Source: Streptomyces spinosus (GTDB lineage Bacteria; Actinomycetota; Actinomycetes; Streptomycetales; Streptomycetaceae). Taken from it: a stretch of DNA of 64,000 bases. Position 1 is the stretch's first letter, and each line of letters begins with the position of its first letter. The notes below the pieces were generated by a model. The model was not told the origin of the DNA. It saw only the letters and a program-made list of their open reading frames with translations, and ran no database searches. Shown in pieces: positions 43,643-51,252 of the stretch. A program made the position numbers and the translations under genes. The stretch spans positions 278,377 through 342,376 of the forward strand of contig NZ_JAINRC010000012.1 of NCBI RefSeq assembly GCF_020400655.1, read 5' to 3'.

Positions 43643-44872
43643 TCAGCCGCCGAACTCCTGCAGGCCCTTCAGCGCCTGGTCCAGGAGCGCCTGACGGCCC
43701 TCCAGCTCCTTCTCCAGCTTGTCGGCCCTGGCGTTGTTGCCCTGGGCGCGCGCCTGCTCGATCTGCGCCCTCAGCTTGTCCACGGCGGCCTGGAGCTGAC
43801 CGGTCAGACCCTCCGCACGCGCGCGTGCCTCCGGGTTCGTCCGGCGCCACTCGGCCTCCTCGGCCTCCTGGATCGCCCGCTCGACGGCGTGCATCCGGCC
43901 CTCGACCTTCGGCCGCGCGTCCCGCGGGACGTGACCGATGGCCTCCCAGCGCTCGTTGATCGAGCGGAAGGCGGCCCGCGAGGCCTTCAGGTCGGTGATC
44001 GGCAGGAGCTTCTCGGCCTCCTCGGCCAGCTCCTCCTTCAGCTTCAGGTTCTCCGACTGCTCCGCGTCCCGCTCGGCGAAGACCGAGCTGCGGGCGGCGA
44101 AGAACACGTCCTGGGCGCCGCGGAAGCGGTTCCACAGGTCGTCCTCGTGCTCGCGCTGGGCACGGCCCGCGGCCTTCCACTCCGCCATCAGCTCGCGGTA
44201 CCGGGCGGCCGTAGGACCCCAGTCCGTCGAGTCCGACAGCGCCTCGGCCTCCGCGACCAGCCGCTCCTTGGTGCGGCGGGCCTCCTCGCGCTGCGCGTCC
44301 AGCTGCGCGAAGTGCGCCTTGCGGCGCTTCGAGAACGCCGAGCGGGCGTGCGAGAAGCGGTGCCAGAGCTCGTCGTCGGACTTGCGGTCCAGGCGCGGCA
44401 GCCCCTTCCACGTGTCCACCAGGGCCCGCAGCCGCTCTCCGGCGGCCCGCCACTGGTCGGACTGCGCCAGCTGCTCGGCCTCGGTGACCAGGTCCTCCTT
44501 GGCCTTGCGGGCCTCGTCGGACTGCCGGGCCCGCTGCTGCTTGCGCTCCTCGCGCCGCGCCTCGACGGTCGCGACCAGCTTGTCCAGCCGCCCCCGCAGC
44601 GCTTCCAGGTCGCCGACCGCGTGGTGCGCGTCCACCTGCTCGCGCAGGTGGTCGATCGCGGCCTGCGCGTCCTTCGCCGACAGGTCGGTGGTCCGCACGC
44701 GCTTCTCGAGGAGGCCGATCTCGACAACCAGGCCCTCGTACTTGCGCTCGAAGTAGGCAAGCGCCTCCTCGGGGGAGCCGGCCTGCCAGGAACCGACGAC
44801 CTTCTCGCCGTCGGCCGTACGCACGTACACGGTCCCCGTCTCGTCGACGCGGCCCCACGGGTCGCTGCTCAC
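43643..44872 (-). CDS. DUF349 coiled-coil protein
   Basis: 409 residues from the GTG at 44872 (GGAGGAGG upstream). A short N-terminal beta domain (WGRVDETGTVYVRTADGEKVVGSW) is followed by four DUF349 helical repeats, each with a W...K.....DRK/EHED.LW.RF motif (LDRKSDDELWHRFSHARSAF and REHEDDLWNRFRGAQDVFF are the clearest), and a C-terminal coiled coil (LQAAVDKLRAQIEQARAQGN). No enzyme motif is seen. The family is widespread in actinobacteria; its biochemical role is not established. Convergent with relA across a shared terminator. Confidence 0.88.
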   Translation of the reverse strand: MSSDPWGRVDETGTVYVRTADGEKVVGSWQAGSPEEALAYFERKYEGLVVEIGLLEKRVRTTDLSAKDAQAAIDHLREQVDAHHAVGDLEALRGRLDKLVATVEARREERKQQRARQSDEARKAKEDLVTEAEQLAQSDQWRAAGERLRALVDTWKGLPRLDRKSDDELWHRFSHARSAFSKRRKAHFAQLDAQREEARRTKERLVAEAEALSDSTDWGPTAARYRELMAEWKAAGRAQREHEDDLWNRFRGAQDVFFAARSSVFAERDAEQSENLKLKEELAEEAEKLLPITDLKASRAAFRSINERWEAIGHVPRDARPKVEGRMHAVERAIQEAEEAEWRRTNPEARARAEGLTGQLQAAVDKLRAQIEQARAQGNNARADKLEKELEGRQALLDQALKGLQEFGG

Positions 44873-45023
44873 AGCGCCTCCTCCACATGATGCCTGCGAG
44901 GGCCTCAGCGCCCCCGGACATCGTCCACAGTTTCGTCACGGCCAACATAGGCGACCAGCGGGTTGCCTGTCCGCATCCAGCGCGACCGAAATTCGGCAGT
45001 CGGCCGTCCCCGGCCCCCGTTGA

Positions 45024-45065
45024 CCTCAGGACTTGGTGACGGGCGGCCTCAGGACTTGCTGACGG
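45024..45065. repeat. 19-bp imperfect tandem repeat spanning the cyclophilin stop codon
   Basis: Copies 45024-45042 and 45047-45065 differ at one base (period 23). Read on the minus strand, each encodes (T/P)-V-(S/T)-K-S-stop, so the last codons and stop are duplicated downstream of the gene. Confidence 0.85.
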
Positions 45066-45873
45066 TCGCCTTGTTGATCACGACCGTCGCGTTCGGCGCA
45101 CCGTCGCCGCCACCCGTGTTCTCGCCCGCCGCGGCGATCTTGTTCAGCACCTTCATGCCCGCCGCGTCGATCGTGCCGAACGGGGTGTAGCTGGGCCGCA
45201 GCGGGCTGTCCTTGTAGACGAGGAAGAACTGGCTGCCGCCGGTGTGCTTCTCGCCGGTGTTGGCCATCGCCACCGTGCCCGCCGGGTAGATGTTCTTCTT
45301 CAGGCTCTTGTCCTTGAGGTTCTCGTCCGGGAGCGTGTAGCCCGGACCGCCCATGCCGGTGCCCTGCGGGTCGCCGCACTGCAGGACGTAGATGCCCTGG
45401 GTGGTGAGGCGGTGGCACTTGGTGTGGTCGAAGTAGCCCTTGCCCGCGAGGAAGTCGAACGAGTTCACCGTGTGCGGGGCGGCCGACGTCTTCAGCGCGA
45501 TGCCGATGTCACCGCACGTCGTCGCGAGCTTCAGCGTGTACGCCGCCGACGTGTCGATCGTCATCGCCGGCTCCTTCTTCCAGCTCAGCTTCGCCACCGA
45601 GCCGGCCGCCGGCTTCGCGCACGGGTCCGGGGCCTTGCTGGTCGGCGCCGCGCTCGGGGTGACCTCGGCGCTCGCGTTCTCCTTCTTGTCGCCGTCGTCC
45701 TTCAGCACCCCGGTCGTGTACAGGGCGACACTGCCGATCACGACCACGCCGAGTACCGACGCGATCACGGAGTTGCGCAGGCGGGCCTTGCGCCGCGCCT
45801 CGGTGCGCCGCTGCTGCTGCCGCAAGAACTTCTCCCGGGCGAGCTGACGCCGCCGCTGCTCCTGGCTGACCAC
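45049..45873 (-). CDS. membrane-anchored cyclophilin-type peptidyl-prolyl isomerase
   Basis: 274 residues from the GTG at 45873; the AGGAGAG RBS lies in the codons of an upstream ATG (45888), which is therefore unlikely to be used. A very basic cytosolic N-terminus (RRRQLAREKFLRQQQRRTEARRKARLR, shown in part) precedes one membrane helix (about 37-58), a Ser/Ala linker and the cyclophilin domain on the outside (about 105-270): FDHTKCHRL, AMANTGEKHTGGSQFFLVYKD, PFGTID. It should help secreted proteins fold. Two of the usual catalytic residues differ, so activity may be modest. Confidence 0.9.
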   Translation of the reverse strand: MVSQEQRRRQLAREKFLRQQQRRTEARRKARLRNSVIASVLGVVVIGSVALYTTGVLKDDGDKKENASAEVTPSAAPTSKAPDPCAKPAAGSVAKLSWKKEPAMTIDTSAAYTLKLATTCGDIGIALKTSAAPHTVNSFDFLAGKGYFDHTKCHRLTTQGIYVLQCGDPQGTGMGGPGYTLPDENLKDKSLKKNIYPAGTVAMANTGEKHTGGSQFFLVYKDSPLRPSYTPFGTIDAAGMKVLNKIAAAGENTGGGDGAPNATVVINKATVSKS

Positions 45874-45988
45874 CGGTTCTCTCCTCATGCGTGTCGTGTG
45901 TCGGGCGGCACGCGTGCGTCCTCGTGCTCCGACCGCCGCGTGTAGCCCCGTACCGTATATGGGTTAGCTGAGGAAACGGCAGCGCCGG

Positions 45989-45994
45989 TAGGCT
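45989..45994 (+). promoter_or_regulatory. putative -10 box for the MBL-fold gene
   Basis: TAGGCT with a TTAGCT at 45964-45969 (19-bp spacer), 48 nt before the GTG at 46042. Confidence 0.4.
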
Positions 45995-46041
45995 CTGACC
46001 GCAGCGGAAGCCGCCTGTAATCGACACAACGAAGGACGATC

Positions 46042-46758
46042 GTGCTCATTGCCGGGTTCCCCGCCGGGGCCTGGGGGACGAACTGTTATCTCGTCGCCCC
46101 CGCCGCCGGTGAGGAGTGCGTGATCATCGACCCCGGCCACCAGGCCGCCGACGGCGTCGAGGAAGCACTGCGCAAGCATCGGCTCAAGCCCGTCGCCGTC
46201 GTCCTCACCCACGGCCACATCGACCACGTCGCCTCGGTCGTCCCCGTCTGCGGGGCGCACGACGTGCCGGCCTGGATCCACCCCGAGGACCGGTACATGC
46301 TGAGCGACCCCGAGAAGGCGCTCGGCCGCTCCATCGGCATGCCGCTGATGGGCGAGCTGACCGTGGGGGAGCCGGACGACGTCAAGGAGCTGACCGACGG
46401 CACCACCCTCGGCCTGGCGGGCCTCGAGTTCTCCGTCGCGCACGCGCCGGGCCATACCAAGGGGTCGGTGACCTTCCGGATGCCCGAGACCGCCGACGTC
46501 CCGTCGGTGTTCTTCTCCGGGGATCTGCTGTTCGCCGGCTCCATCGGACGCACCGACCTGCCGGGCGGATCCATGGAGGACATGTTGCGGTCGCTGGCCG
46601 GTGTGTGCCTGCCCCTCGACGACTCCACCGTGGTGCTGTCCGGCCACGGCCCCCAGACGACCATCGGCCAGGAGCGCGCCACCAACCCCTATCTGCGGGA
46701 AGTGGCCGCGGGCCGCCAAGATCGCGGCGCCGCCGAGGCTCCCCGACGAGGAATGTGA
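46042..46758 (+). CDS. MBL-fold hydrolase, glyoxalase II-like
   Basis: 238 residues from the GTG at 46042 (GAAGGA upstream). Metallo-beta-lactamase signatures: THGHIDHVASV (HxHxDH), APGHTKGSVTF, FFSGDLLFAGSIGRTDLPGG and VVLSGHGPQTTIGQE, giving the full two-metal site. The layout matches the short glyoxalase II/YcbL-like hydrolases rather than beta-lactamases or RNases. The thioester substrate is not known. Its end is 13 bp from the hisS start, so the two are probably co-transcribed. Confidence 0.9.
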   Translation: MLIAGFPAGAWGTNCYLVAPAAGEECVIIDPGHQAADGVEEALRKHRLKPVAVVLTHGHIDHVASVVPVCGAHDVPAWIHPEDRYMLSDPEKALGRSIGMPLMGELTVGEPDDVKELTDGTTLGLAGLEFSVAHAPGHTKGSVTFRMPETADVPSVFFSGDLLFAGSIGRTDLPGGSMEDMLRSLAGVCLPLDDSTVVLSGHGPQTTIGQERATNPYLREVAAGRQDRGAAEAPRRGM

Positions 46759-46771
46759 CGAGAGACCTTCC

Positions 46772-48034
46772 GTGAGCACCTTCCAGGCCCCCAAGGGCAC
46801 CTACGACCTGATCCCGCCGGACTCGGCGAAGTACCTGGCGGTCCGTGAGGCGATCGCCGCTCCGCTGCGCGACTCCGGCTACGGCTACATCGAGACCCCC
46901 GGCTTCGAGAACGTCGAACTCTTCGCCCGCGGCGTCGGCGAGTCCACCGACATCGTGACCAAGGAGATGTACGCCTTCGAGACCAAGGGCGGCGACAGGC
47001 TCGCCCTGCGTCCCGAGGGCACCGCGTCCGTGCTGCGCGCGGCCCTGGAGGCCAACCTGCACAAGTCGGGCAACCTCCCGGTCAAGCTCTGGTACTCCGG
47101 CTCCTACTACCGCTACGAGCGTCCCCAGAAGGGCCGTTACCGGCACTTCTCCCAGGTCGGCGCGGAGGCGATCGGCGCCGAGGACCCGGCGCTCGACGCC
47201 GAGCTGATCATCCTGGCCGACCAGGCCTACCGCTCGCTGGGCCTGCGGAACTTCCGCATCCTGCTGAACAGCCTCGGCGACAAGGAGTGCCGCCCGGTCT
47301 ACCGGACGGCGCTTCAGGAGTTCCTGCGCGGCCTGGACCTGGACGAGGACACGCGCCGCCGCATCGACATCAACCCGCTCCGGGTCCTCGACGACAAGCG
47401 CGAGTCGGTCCAGAAGCAGCTCACCGGCGCCCCCCTGCTGCGCGACTTCCTGTGCGACGCGTGCAAGGCGTACCACGAGGAGGTCCGCGAACTGATCACC
47501 GCCGCGGGCGTCTCCTTCGAGGACGACCCGAAGCTGGTGCGCGGCCTGGACTACTACACCCGCACCACCTTCGAGTTCGTGCACGACGGCCTCGGCTCGC
47601 AGTCCGCGGTGGGCGGCGGCGGGCGGTACGACGGCCTGTCCGAGATGATCGGCGGCCCGGCGCTGCCGTCCGTCGGCTGGGCCCTGGGCGTCGACCGCAC
47701 GGTCCTCGCGCTGGAGGCCGAGGGCGTCGAACTCGACATCCCCGCGTCGACCAGCGTCTACGCCGTCCCGCTCGGCGAGGAGGCCCGCCGGGTGCTGTTC
47801 GCCAAGGTCACCGAGTTGCGCAAGGTGGGCATCGCGGCGGACTTCGCGTACGGCGGCAAGGGCCTGAAGGGCGCCATGAAGAACGCCAACCGGTCGGGCG
47901 CCCGCTACGCGGTCGTCGCCGGCGAGCGCGACCTCGCCGAGGGCGTCGTGCAGCTCAAGGACATGGAGTCCGGCGAGCAGACGGCGATCGGCGTGAACGA
48001 GATCGTGGCCGAGCTGGAGGTGCGGCTCGGCTGA
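46772..48034 (+). CDS. hisS: histidine-tRNA ligase
   Basis: 420 residues from the GTG at 46772. Class II core with motif 1 around YIETPGFENVELFARGVGE, motif 2 WYSGSYYRYERPQKGRYRHFSQ, the His-A motif LVRGLDYYTRTTFEF, motif 3 GWALGVDRT, and a C-terminal anticodon-binding domain (about 330-420). It charges tRNA-His. Two overlapping hairpins follow. Confidence 0.98.
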   Translation: MSTFQAPKGTYDLIPPDSAKYLAVREAIAAPLRDSGYGYIETPGFENVELFARGVGESTDIVTKEMYAFETKGGDRLALRPEGTASVLRAALEANLHKSGNLPVKLWYSGSYYRYERPQKGRYRHFSQVGAEAIGAEDPALDAELIILADQAYRSLGLRNFRILLNSLGDKECRPVYRTALQEFLRGLDLDEDTRRRIDINPLRVLDDKRESVQKQLTGAPLLRDFLCDACKAYHEEVRELITAAGVSFEDDPKLVRGLDYYTRTTFEFVHDGLGSQSAVGGGGRYDGLSEMIGGPALPSVGWALGVDRTVLALEAEGVELDIPASTSVYAVPLGEEARRVLFAKVTELRKVGIAADFAYGGKGLKGAMKNANRSGARYAVVAGERDLAEGVVQLKDMESGEQTAIGVNEIVAELEVRLG

Positions 48035-48036
48035 CG

Positions 48037-48087
48037 GCCCACGCGCGCGTGGGCGCCGGACGCTCTCTCCGAGGGGCGTCCGGCGCC
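48037..48087 (+). terminator. two overlapping hairpins after hisS
   Basis: First 7-4-7 (48037-48054), then a 12-bp stem with arms 48052-48063 and 48076-48087; they share three bases, so only one can form fully at a time. Confidence 0.6.
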
Positions 48088-48177
48088 TTCGTCGTACCGG
48101 GGGCGCGAGGCGGCCGGCGCTGTCCGGAACCGAACGGGCGGCACCTGTCGTACGTACATCCTTATGCGGAGCGAACG

Positions 48178-48202
48178 GTGCGCACACACGCGTGTGCGGC
48201 AC
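48178..48202. promoter_or_regulatory. GC-rich inverted repeat upstream of the VKOR gene
   Basis: Left arm GTGCGCACAC (48178-48187), right arm GTGTGCGGCAC (48192-48202) with one extra base, 52 bp before the ATG. The core CACACGCGTGTG is a perfect palindrome. Confidence 0.45.
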
Positions 48203-48253
48203 AATGACCCGTGCCCGAAGATGGTCCGAGTCTCGAGTGACGGAATCGGCGTG

Positions 48254-48910
48254 ATGAGCAAGACGACAGTCAAAGACGTCTCCACGGAGCCCGGCCCGGA
48301 GCGCGCCGCCGACGCCCCGCGCGCGGTGGGCGGCAGCCGCGCCTTCGCCATCCTGCTGGTGATCACCGGCGCGGCCGGACTGCTGGCCGCCTGGGTCATC
48401 ACGATCGACAAGTTCAAGCTGCTCGAAGCCAAGGTCGCCGGCAAGACGTTCACCCCCGGGTGCAGCCTCAACCCGGTCGTCTCCTGCGGCAGCGTCATGG
48501 AGAGCAAGCAGGCCGCCGCCTTCGGCTTCCCCAACCCGATGCTCGGCCTGGTCGCCTACGGCATCGTCGTCTGCGTCGGCATGAGCCTGCTGGCCCGCGC
48601 CCGCTTCCCGCGCTGGTACTGGCTGACCTTCAACTTCGGCACGCTCTTCGGCGTGGCCTTCTGCACCTGGCTGCAGTTCCAGTCCCTGTACCGGATCAAC
48701 GCGCTGTGCCTGTGGTGCTCGCTGGCCTGGGTCGCCACGATCACCATGTTCTGGTACGTCACCTCGTTCACCATCCGCAACGGCCTCCTGCCGTCCCCGC
48801 GTTGGCTGAGGTCCTTCTTCGGCGAGTTCACCTGGGTGCTGCCGGTCGTGCACGTCGGCATCATCGGCATGCTGGTCCTCACCCGCTGGTGGGACTTCTG
48901 GACCAGCTGA
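48254..48910 (+). CDS. vitamin K epoxide reductase (VKOR)-family membrane protein
   Basis: 218 residues from the ATG at 48254 (a GTG lies one codon earlier). Five membrane segments with the VKOR loop cysteines: CSLNPVVSCGSVM (first pair, with the conserved Ser/Gly), and the CxxC active site NALCLWCSLAW. In bacteria VKOR reoxidises DsbA-like partners with quinone as acceptor. No fused thioredoxin domain is present, so a separate extracytoplasmic partner is needed; the DsbA-like protein at 11780-12304 lacks a signal peptide and does not fit. Confidence 0.92.
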   Translation: MSKTTVKDVSTEPGPERAADAPRAVGGSRAFAILLVITGAAGLLAAWVITIDKFKLLEAKVAGKTFTPGCSLNPVVSCGSVMESKQAAAFGFPNPMLGLVAYGIVVCVGMSLLARARFPRWYWLTFNFGTLFGVAFCTWLQFQSLYRINALCLWCSLAWVATITMFWYVTSFTIRNGLLPSPRWLRSFFGEFTWVLPVVHVGIIGMLVLTRWWDFWTS

Positions 48911-48941
48911 CGGTCCCGGCCGGATTGTCAGTGCGGTGTTC

Positions 48942-48947
48942 TAGGGT
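48942..48947 (+). promoter_or_regulatory. -10 box of a leaderless promoter for rarA
   Basis: TAGGGT ending 6 nt before the GTG at 48954; no RBS. Confidence 0.5.
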
Positions 48948-48953
48948 TTCAGC

Positions 48954-50309
48954 GTGGAACCCGACCTCTTCACCGCAGCAGCAGAAGAACGCCAGGAGAA
49001 GGATCCGGCGGCGAGCCCCCTGGCCGTACGCATGCGCCCGCGCACCCTCGACGAGGTCGTCGGCCAGCAGCACCTGCTCGGGCCGGGCTCCCCGCTGCGC
49101 CGGCTGGTCGGCGAGGGCAACGGCGGCCCGGCCGGCCCGTCCTCGGTGATCCTGTGGGGCCCGCCCGGCACCGGCAAGACCACCCTGGCCTACGTCGTCT
49201 CCAAGGCGACGAACAAGCGGTTCGTGGAGCTGTCCGCGATCACCGCGGGCGTCAAGGAGGTCCGCGCGGTCATCGACGGCGCCCGCCGCGCCACCGGCGC
49301 CTTCGGCAAGGAGACCGTCCTCTTCCTGGACGAGATCCACCGCTTCAGCAAGGCCCAGCAGGACTCCCTGCTCCCGGCCGTCGAGAACCGCTGGGTGACC
49401 CTGATCGCGGCCACCACGGAGAACCCGTACTTCTCGGTGATCTCCCCGCTGCTCTCCCGCTCCCTCCTGCTCACCCTCGAACCGCTCACCGACGACGACA
49501 TCCGCTCGCTGCTCCGCCGAGCGCTGAGCGACGAACGCGGCCTGAAGGAGACCGTCGCCCTCCCCGAGGACACCGAGGAGCACCTGCTCCGCATCGCCGG
49601 CGGCGACGCCCGCCGCGCCCTGACCGCCCTGGAGGCCGCCGCCGGGTCCGCGCTGGACCAGGGCGAGGACGCCATCAGCCTGCGGACACTGGAGCAGACG
49701 GTCGACCGGGCCGCGGTGAAGTACGACCGCGACGGCGACCAGCACTACGACGTCGCCAGCGCCCTCATCAAGTCCATCCGCGGCTCCGACGTCGACGCGG
49801 CCCTGCACTACCTCGCCCGCATGATCGAGGCCGGCGAGGACCCCCGGTTCATCGCCCGCCGCCTGATGATCTCCGCCAGCGAGGACATCGGCCTCGCCGA
49901 CCCGAACGCGCTGCCCATCGCCGTGGCCGCCGCGCAGGCCGTCGCCATGATCGGTTTCCCGGAGGCCGCGCTCACCCTCAGCCACGCCACGATCGCCCTG
50001 GCCCTCGCCCCCAAGTCCAACGCCGCGACCACCGCGATCGGCGCCGCCCTGGAGGACGTGCGCAAGGGCCTGGCGGGACCGGTGCCGCCGCACCTGCGCG
50101 ACGGGCACTACAAGGGCGCGGCCAAGCTCGGACACGCCCAGGGGTACGTGTACCCGCACGACCTGCCGGAGGGCATCGCCGAGCAGCAGTACGCCCCGGA
50201 CGCCCTGAAGGACCGCGAGTACTACGCGCCGGGCCGGCACGGCGCCGAGGCCAGGTACGCGGACGCCGTGGAGTGGACCCGCAAGCGCCTCGGTCGCAAG
50301 CGGTCCTGA
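48954..50309 (+). CDS. rarA: replication-associated recombination protein A (MgsA-like AAA+ ATPase)
   Basis: 451 residues from a GTG, probably leaderless. Opens with MEPDLFTAAAEERQEKDPAA and the clamp-loader-like RPRTLDEVVGQQHLLGPG, Walker A WGPPGTGKTT, Walker B LFLDEIHRF, sensor 1 AATTENPYFSV, and the RarA C-terminal tetramerisation/helical part (HYDVASALIKSIRGSDVDAAL, RRLMISASEDIGLADP). It acts at stalled replication forks. It stands before rpsD, whose own promoter starts 9 bp after the stop. Confidence 0.96.
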   Translation: MEPDLFTAAAEERQEKDPAASPLAVRMRPRTLDEVVGQQHLLGPGSPLRRLVGEGNGGPAGPSSVILWGPPGTGKTTLAYVVSKATNKRFVELSAITAGVKEVRAVIDGARRATGAFGKETVLFLDEIHRFSKAQQDSLLPAVENRWVTLIAATTENPYFSVISPLLSRSLLLTLEPLTDDDIRSLLRRALSDERGLKETVALPEDTEEHLLRIAGGDARRALTALEAAAGSALDQGEDAISLRTLEQTVDRAAVKYDRDGDQHYDVASALIKSIRGSDVDAALHYLARMIEAGEDPRFIARRLMISASEDIGLADPNALPIAVAAAQAVAMIGFPEAALTLSHATIALALAPKSNAATTAIGAALEDVRKGLAGPVPPHLRDGHYKGAAKLGHAQGYVYPHDLPEGIAEQQYAPDALKDREYYAPGRHGAEARYADAVEWTRKRLGRKRS

Positions 50310-50317
50310 GCACCCTG

Positions 50318-50323
50318 TAGACT
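50318..50323 (+). promoter_or_regulatory. -10 box of the rpsD promoter
   Basis: TAGACT, the sigma-HrdB consensus, directly after the rarA stop. It predicts a leader of about 285 nt for rpsD. Confidence 0.55.
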
Positions 50324-50345
50324 GCCCCGAAGTGCTGAGTCCCGT

Positions 50346-50470
50346 GCTGTCAGAGCGGGACAGCCAGCCGGAGAACCGGTCCCCCGCGGACCGGCTCCAG
50401 GAGCGTCGCGCACCGTCGAACGGTGTCGCGGGCAGCCCACCACCACCCGGAACCCCCGGAGCGGTCGGTG
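50346..50470 (+). promoter_or_regulatory. structured 5' leader of rpsD, possible S4 autoregulatory element
   Basis: Successive hairpins: GCTGTC/GACAGC (50346-50351, 50359-50364), CCGGTCC/GGACCGG (50376-50382, 50388-50394) flanked by GAG/CTC, CACCGT/ACGGTG (50411-50416, 50420-50425), and a longer-range GCCCACC/GGTGGGC pairing starting near 50434. S4 binds its own leader in other bacteria; homology to any known leader class is not claimed. Confidence 0.4.
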
Positions 50471-50615
50471 GGCCACTCGCGTGCTGCACGTATGTGCCCA
50501 GACCAGGGAAGCGGCTGCCCGTCAGGTCCCCTGCGGACCCGGTGGGTTTTCCCGGCTGCGGATGCGACCTCCCTGAACACTGACGAGCCGAACACTACGA
50601 AAGAGACGAAAGACA

Positions 50616-51230
50616 GTGGCGAACCAGTCCCGCCCCAAGGTCAAGAAGTCGCGTGCCCTCGGCATCGCGCTGACCCCGAAGGCCGTCAAGTACTTCGAGG
50701 CCCGCCCCTACCCGCCGGGTGAGCACGGCCGCGGCCGCAAGCAGAACTCGGACTACAAGGTCCGTCTGCTGGAGAAGCAGCGCCTGCGCGCCCAGTACGA
50801 CATCTCCGAGCGCCAGCTGGTCCGCGCCTACGAGCGCGCGTCCAAGGTCCAGGGCAAGACCGGCGAGGCCCTGATCGTGGAGCTGGAGCGCCGCCTCGAC
50901 GCGCTGGTCCTGCGTTCGGGCATCGCCCGCACGATCTACCAGGCCCGCCAGATGGTCGTGCACGGCCACATCCAGGTCAACGGCCAGAAGGTCGACAAGC
51001 CGTCCTTCCGCGTCCGTCCGGACGACGTCGTGCAGGTCCGCGACCGCTCCAAGGACAAGACGCTGTTCCAGATCGCCCGTGAGGGTGGCTTCGCCCCCGA
51101 CGGCGAGACCCCGCGCTACCTGCAGGTGAACCTCAAGGCCCTGGCGTTCCGCCTGGACCGCGAGCCGAACCGCAAGGAAGTTCCGGTCATCTGCGACGAG
51201 CAGCTCGTCGTCGAGTACTACGCCCGCTGA
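50616..51230 (+). CDS. rpsD: 30S ribosomal protein S4
   Basis: 204 residues from the GTG at 50616. S4 core with the S4 RNA-binding domain RRLDALVLRSGIARTIYQARQMVVHGHIQVNG and the ending VICDEQLVVEYYAR. It lacks the four-cysteine zinc motif of the C+ paralogue at the N-terminus (ALGIALTPKAVKYFEARPYPPG), so it is the zinc-free form. S4 nucleates assembly of the 5' domain of 16S rRNA and is often a translational autoregulator. It is not in a large ribosomal operon here; it stands alone behind a long leader. Confidence 0.97.
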   Translation: MANQSRPKVKKSRALGIALTPKAVKYFEARPYPPGEHGRGRKQNSDYKVRLLEKQRLRAQYDISERQLVRAYERASKVQGKTGEALIVELERRLDALVLRSGIARTIYQARQMVVHGHIQVNGQKVDKPSFRVRPDDVVQVRDRSKDKTLFQIAREGGFAPDGETPRYLQVNLKALAFRLDREPNRKEVPVICDEQLVVEYYAR

Positions 51231-51252
51231 CCCTCCGTCACGGCGTACGTCC

